From NCBI GenBank assembly GCA_042408595.1, contig JBHOQX010000081.1, positions 1-36,385 of the forward strand: DNA of 36,385 nucleotides. The letters are read 5' to 3'. The position numbers and the translations under genes are program-made. Positions within the stretch are counted from its first letter, which is position 1. Every line of letters starts with the position of its first letter. Below the pieces are notes generated by a model. The model worked only from the letters and a program-made list of their open reading frames with translations. It had not been told where the DNA came from and did no database searches. This DNA is from JBHOQX01 sp042408595 (GTDB lineage Bacteria; Chloroflexota; Chloroflexia; Chloroflexales; Roseiflexaceae). Below, piece after piece: positions 33,161 through 36,385 of the stretch.

Positions 33161-34183
33161 ATGGGCAGTCGCTATGTGGACATGATGCGCAACCAGCGCC
33201 GGGGGTCGGGCGGCTTCCAGCTCACGTCGAAGCTGCTGCTGACGATCCTCGCATTCGTCGCGATGCTGGCGTCGGCCGTCTTCTGGTGGGGCATCCAGTC
33301 CACCGTGCTGGCGGACGCGCAGGGCAACCTGACGCTGCAGAACCGCTTGGTCGCCATTTCGTTCACGGCGATTCTGGTGCTGGCGCCGCCCAGCCTGATG
33401 TCATTCCTCATCCCCTGGTCGCCCGGCGGGATGTTGCTCCAAAAGGTGAACGCGAAAACCTGGGGCTACGCGGTGGTTGCGGCCTGCGCGATCTTTTTGC
33501 TGTACTACAGCTTCCAGATCCAGTGGAGCTGGTGGGCGGCGCAGCGCGTCGTCGCTGAGAGCGGCCTGGTGTACCAGCAGGTGTTGATCGGGATCATTGG
33601 CTTTATCATTATCCCAGCTCTCTTGTGGACGCCGGTGACCAGCGAGGAGCTGGCCGAGCAGGTGCGGCAGGCGCACCTGGTCAAGCGCTATGAATTGCAG
33701 ACGCAGGCGGATATCGCCATCCTCCGGGCCACGCTGCTGCGCGCGCAGGAGAAGGCGCTCAAGGGCTTCGCCAATCTGACCGTCGCCGAGCGGCAGGAGC
33801 TGGCTGCGGTGATGCGCGGGCTGATCGTCGGTATCGACCGGACGCTCAAGGAAGTCGGTCAGAGCGTCAAGACTGTCTCCGGCGCGGCGGTACATTTCGA
33901 CTCGCTGACCGATAACGAAGATATCCGCGATGTGCTCGAGTATATCGGCGACAGCCTGCTCGACTCGACGCTGACGGAGGAGTCGGACCGGCCGACGGCC
34001 GCGCTCCCGGCGGCGCCGCCACAGTCGCAGCCGGGGGCGTACCCCCATACGGGGGCATATAGCCGCGACACGCGCCGCTACGCCGAGGAAGCGCCGCGCC
34101 CTGCCGAGCGGCCCACCCGCCCGCAGACCCAGACGGGGCGTATCCGCCGCCCGCCGCCGGATGATGACTGGAGCCTCCGCTAG
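33161..34183 (+). CDS. Four-helix membrane protein of unknown function
   Basis: 340 residues. Hydrophobic segments lie near 25-46, 66-86, 104-122 and 141-160. A cytoplasmic helical domain follows (EELAEQVRQAHLVKRYELQT to about residue 245), then FDSLTDNEDIRDVLEYIGDSL and a disordered Pro/Gln/Arg-rich tail ending DDDWSLR. AAGGAG stands 8 nt before the ATG. The next gene, nadD, starts 5 bp after the stop. Family not recognised. The long coiled stretch plus the charged tail suggests a scaffold or sensor, by inference only. Confidence 0.8.
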   Translation: MGSRYVDMMRNQRRGSGGFQLTSKLLLTILAFVAMLASAVFWWGIQSTVLADAQGNLTLQNRLVAISFTAILVLAPPSLMSFLIPWSPGGMLLQKVNAKTWGYAVVAACAIFLLYYSFQIQWSWWAAQRVVAESGLVYQQVLIGIIGFIIIPALLWTPVTSEELAEQVRQAHLVKRYELQTQADIAILRATLLRAQEKALKGFANLTVAERQELAAVMRGLIVGIDRTLKEVGQSVKTVSGAAVHFDSLTDNEDIRDVLEYIGDSLLDSTLTEESDRPTAALPAAPPQSQPGAYPHTGAYSRDTRRYAEEAPRPAERPTRPQTQTGRIRRPPPDDDWSLR

Positions 34184-34188
34184 CGCCG

Positions 34189-34785
34189 ATGGAACGGCTC
34201 GGCCTGCTGGGCGGGACATTCGACCCGGTCCACCACGGGCACCTGGCGATCGCGGAGGAGGCGCGCGTCTCCCTGGGGCTTGACCGGGTGCTGTTCGTTC
34301 CCGCCGCCCGGCAGCCGCTCAAGGCGCTCGTGCCGGCCGCCGAGGCGCACCACCGCCTGGCGATGCTCCGGCTGGCCTGCGCGCCGAATCCGGCCTTCGC
34401 CGTCTCGACCATCGAGCTCGATCGGCCGCCGCCATCGTACACCGTTGCCACACTCGAGGCGCTCCAGGCACCGGACCGCGAGCTGTGCTTCGTGATCGGG
34501 ACGGATGCCCTGGCCCTGTTGCCGCGCTGGCGCGACGCTGCGCGCATCCCCGCGCTTGCCCGGATCGTCGCCGTCGGCCGGCCGGGTGCCGCCGCCGACC
34601 TGGGGGCGCTCATCGCCGCGCTGCCCGGCCTGGCGGAGCGGCTGACCCGGCTCGACGGCCCCGATCTCGCGATCTCCAGCAGCGCCCTGCGCCGGCGCGT
34701 CGCCGCCGGTCTGCCCATTCGCTACCTGGTGCCGGACGCCGTGGCCGCCTACATCGCCGGGCACGGCCTCTACCGCGATGCCTGA
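34189..34785 (+). CDS. nadD: Nicotinate-nucleotide adenylyltransferase
   Basis: 198 residues. It adenylates nicotinate mononucleotide to deamido-NAD with ATP in NAD synthesis. The nucleotidyltransferase motif GGTFDPVHHGH (8-18) and the ISSSALRRR motif (162-170) are intact, with FVIGTDALALLPRW between. Normal length. It starts 5 bp after the membrane-protein stop and overlaps rsmG by 8 nt, so translation is coupled in one operon. Confidence 0.96.
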   Translation: MERLGLLGGTFDPVHHGHLAIAEEARVSLGLDRVLFVPAARQPLKALVPAAEAHHRLAMLRLACAPNPAFAVSTIELDRPPPSYTVATLEALQAPDRELCFVIGTDALALLPRWRDAARIPALARIVAVGRPGAAADLGALIAALPGLAERLTRLDGPDLAISSSALRRRVAAGLPIRYLVPDAVAAYIAGHGLYRDA

Positions 34786-35488
34786 CGACGCGCTGCTTGC
34801 CGAGACCACCGCCGCCTGGGGCATCCCGCTCGATGCGGCGCAGCTCGCCCGCTTCGCCGCCTACGCCGCCGAGCTAAACGCCTGGAACGCGCGACTGAAC
34901 CTGACCGCGATCAGCGGCGAGCGGGATGTCGCCGTCCGCCACTTCCTCGACTCGCTGCGCTGCGCACTGAGCTGGGGCGAGGCCCCGACGTCCCTGATCG
35001 ATATCGGCAGCGGCGCCGGTTTCCCTGGTGTTCCGCTCAAGGTGCTGCGGCCCGAGCTGGAACTGACTCTCGTCGAAAGCGTCGAGAAAAAGGCCGCCTT
35101 CCTGCGCCACCTGGCCGGCGTGCTGGGGCTAGAGGGCGTGCAGGTGCTGACCGCCCGCGCCGAGGCCGTCGGCCGCGACCCGGCGCACCGTGAGCGGTAC
35201 GATGTCGCGGTTGGGCGGGCCGTCGCCGATCTGCGGGTGCTGGCTGAGTACTGCCTACCGCTGTGCCGGATCGGCGGGCGCTTCCTGGCGCCGAAGGGCG
35301 CCGGCGGCGCCGCCGAGGTAGCGCGGGCGCACCGGGCGATCACGGTCCTCGGCGGGCGACTGCTGGCGGTCGAGCCGGTCGCGCTCCCAGGCGTCGAGCC
35401 GCGCACGCTCGTGGTGGTCGAAAAGGTCGCTGCGACCGACGCGCGCTACCCGCGCGCCGTCGGCGTGCCGGCCAAGCGCCCGTTGTAA
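34778..35488 (+). CDS. rsmG: 16S rRNA (guanine(527)-N7)-methyltransferase
   Basis: 236 residues (former GidB). The N-terminal LNAWNARLNLTAIS (33-46) and the SAM-binding loop LIDIGSGAGFPGVPLKVL (73-90), followed by LVESVEKKAAFLRHL, are diagnostic. It methylates N7 of G527 in 16S rRNA. The start ATG lies inside the end of nadD (8-nt overlap). Normal family length. Confidence 0.95.
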   Translation: MPDDALLAETTAAWGIPLDAAQLARFAAYAAELNAWNARLNLTAISGERDVAVRHFLDSLRCALSWGEAPTSLIDIGSGAGFPGVPLKVLRPELELTLVESVEKKAAFLRHLAGVLGLEGVQVLTARAEAVGRDPAHRERYDVAVGRAVADLRVLAEYCLPLCRIGGRFLAPKGAGGAAEVARAHRAITVLGGRLLAVEPVALPGVEPRTLVVVEKVAATDARYPRAVGVPAKRPL

Positions 35489-35517
35489 CTTGTGGCGCGC
35501 GCCCACGTAGAAATGGA

Positions 35518-35555
35518 TTGAAGCTGCGGCGCGGCTCGTGTTACAATGAGCCGCG
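35518..35555 (+). promoter_or_regulatory. pspA promoter with inverted repeat flanking the -10
   Basis: TTGAAG (35518-35523), an 18-bp spacer, and TACAAT (35542-35547). CGCGGCTC (35530-35537) and GAGCCGCG (35548-35555) form an 8-bp inverted repeat exactly around the -10, consistent with an operator. It does not resemble a sigma-54 promoter. Confidence 0.65.
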
Positions 35556-35603
35556 GCGCGACACCTTCAATCCTCGTACCGGCGTCAGTTCAAGGAGGAC
35601 GGG

Positions 35604-36269
35604 ATGACATCGATCTTTGGCCGGATTCGCGATCTCCTGAGCGCGAATGTCAATGCCATGCTGGACGCGGCGGAGGATCCCGAGAAGATGGCGGACGAGT
35701 ACATCCGCCAACTGAACAACCAGCTCTACGAGACCAAGGCGAACGTCGCCGCGGCGATGGCGGATGCGACCAAGTTGAATAACCAGGAGACGCGCTACAC
35801 GCTCGAAGCGCAAGAGTGGGAGCGCAAGGCGGAGGTCGCGCTTCGAAAAGGCGACGAGGAACTGGCGAAGGCTGCGCTTGCCAAGAAGGTCAACGCCGCC
35901 AAGCTGGCCGAGGAGTACAAGAAGCAGTCGGATGCGCAGGACGCGCAGGTGGAGCAGTTGCAGGATGCGCTGGTGCAGCTTGAAAGCCGGCTGGCGGAGG
36001 TGCGCGCGAAACGCGACCTGATCATCGCCAAGAAGAACCGCGCGGCGACGCAGGAGGCTATCCAGCGCACCGTGCGTGGTATCGGGAGCGTGACCGCGAT
36101 CGACAAGCTCGATCAACTCGAAAGTCGGGTGGATGACCAGCTCAACCGCGCCGAGGCGATGTCGAAGCTGGAAGCCGGCACGCTGGAAAGCAAATTCAAG
36201 GACCTCGAAGCCGAAACCCAGATCGAGGACGAGCTTGCTGCGCTGAAGGCCAAAATCGGGCAGCAGTAA
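35604..36269 (+). CDS. pspA: PspA/IM30 family envelope stress protein
   Basis: 221 residues, almost all coiled coil. It starts with the amphipathic helix MTSIFGRIRDLLSANVNAML and the family motif DAAEDPEKMADEYIRQL. ESCRT-III-like PspA/IM30 proteins polymerise on the inner face of the membrane and protect it under stress. AAGGAGG precedes the ATG. It has its own promoter. Bases 35878-35972 are repeated in inverted orientation at the end of the window. Confidence 0.93.
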   Translation: MTSIFGRIRDLLSANVNAMLDAAEDPEKMADEYIRQLNNQLYETKANVAAAMADATKLNNQETRYTLEAQEWERKAEVALRKGDEELAKAALAKKVNAAKLAEEYKKQSDAQDAQVEQLQDALVQLESRLAEVRAKRDLIIAKKNRAATQEAIQRTVRGIGSVTAIDKLDQLESRVDDQLNRAEAMSKLEAGTLESKFKDLEAETQIEDELAALKAKIGQQ

Positions 36270-36290
36270 CCTCAACCAGCGTTCCAGAGA

Positions 36291-36385
36291 CAGCGCATCC
36301 TGCAACTGCTCCACCTGCGCGTCCTGCGCATCCGACTGCTTCTTGTACTCCTCGGCCAGCTTGGCGGCGTTGACCTTCTTGGCAA
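36291..36385 (-). repeat. 95-bp perfect inverted copy of an internal part of pspA, at the window end
   Basis: Reading the minus strand from 36385 reproduces 35878-35972 without mismatch and diverges exactly at 36290. On the minus strand it would encode AKKVNAAKLAEEYKKQSDAQ and a little more of PspA. The copy is cut by the window edge. An assembly fold-back is more likely than a real inverted duplication. Confidence 0.9.

Noticed and set aside
36291..36385. Second pspA-like gene on the minus strand at the right edge
   Set aside because: The match is perfect and stops abruptly, running into non-homologous sequence, which fits an assembly artefact better than a gene copy.

Overview
The window is about 36.4 kb of GC-rich (roughly two-thirds G+C), gene-dense bacterial chromosome. 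The gene set points to the phylum Chloroflexota: a CtaA-CtaB fusion for heme A synthesis, an OpcA-Zwf pair, a degenerate PP2C-propeller membrane protein, a phasin-like protein, a stand-alone PRC/MgtE-N/CBS protein and a PspA. Class and genus cannot be fixed from sequence alone. No rRNA, tRNA, CRISPR array or complete insertion sequence was seen. Most long open frames opposite or out of phase with these genes are GC-driven shadows.

Layout. (1) 1-3560, minus strand: a gene fragment running off the left edge, then a magnesium operon. It has a strong promoter, an M-box Mg2+ riboswitch with an overlapping intrinsic terminator and a recognisable antiterminator, a PRC/MgtE-N/CBS sensor-like protein, and an Nramp-related transporter of the Mg2+ type. 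(2) 3861-7540: an aldo/keto reductase diverging from a nitrilase-superfamily hydrolase, a flavin reductase, a small CxxC protein, and a phasin-like protein behind a strong promoter with a 21-bp palindromic operator. (3) 7557-12150: a GT-C glycosyltransferase translationally coupled to a radical SAM/HhH DNA-repair-type protein, diverging from a UbiB-family kinase. (4) 12198-20273, all minus: a DUF892 ferritin-like protein, a PD-(D/E)XK-like protein, a membrane-anchored EF-loop protein behind paired LexA-like boxes, OpcA, glucose-6-phosphate dehydrogenase, and a PP2C-like pseudophosphatase fused to a predicted propeller. (5) 20400-28093, plus: ctaAB behind a Rex/CRP-like site, a heterodimeric ABC exporter with one degenerate ATP site, and a carotenoid desaturase/isomerase-family oxidoreductase. 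(6) 28178-31976: a secreted clan-A-like glycosidase, an Hsp70-like ATPase of YegD type, and a cysteine-dioxygenase-like cupin. (7) 32290-36269: two good promoters, a lipoprotein/membrane-protein pair in one operon with nadD and rsmG, then pspA behind its own promoter.

Two features cross regions. A short dispersed repeat (core TTCAGACAGC-YY-CTCAG and its reverse, often next to GGTTTGGCGGGC) sits at the 3' ends of genes and in several cases contains the stop codon. The last 95 bp of the window are a perfect inverted copy of an internal piece of pspA, most likely a contig-end assembly artefact.

The strongest functional story is the magnesium operon. The riboswitch, the Mg2+-sensor-type domains and the substituted Nramp metal site all point independently to Mg2+ rather than Mn2+/Fe2+.
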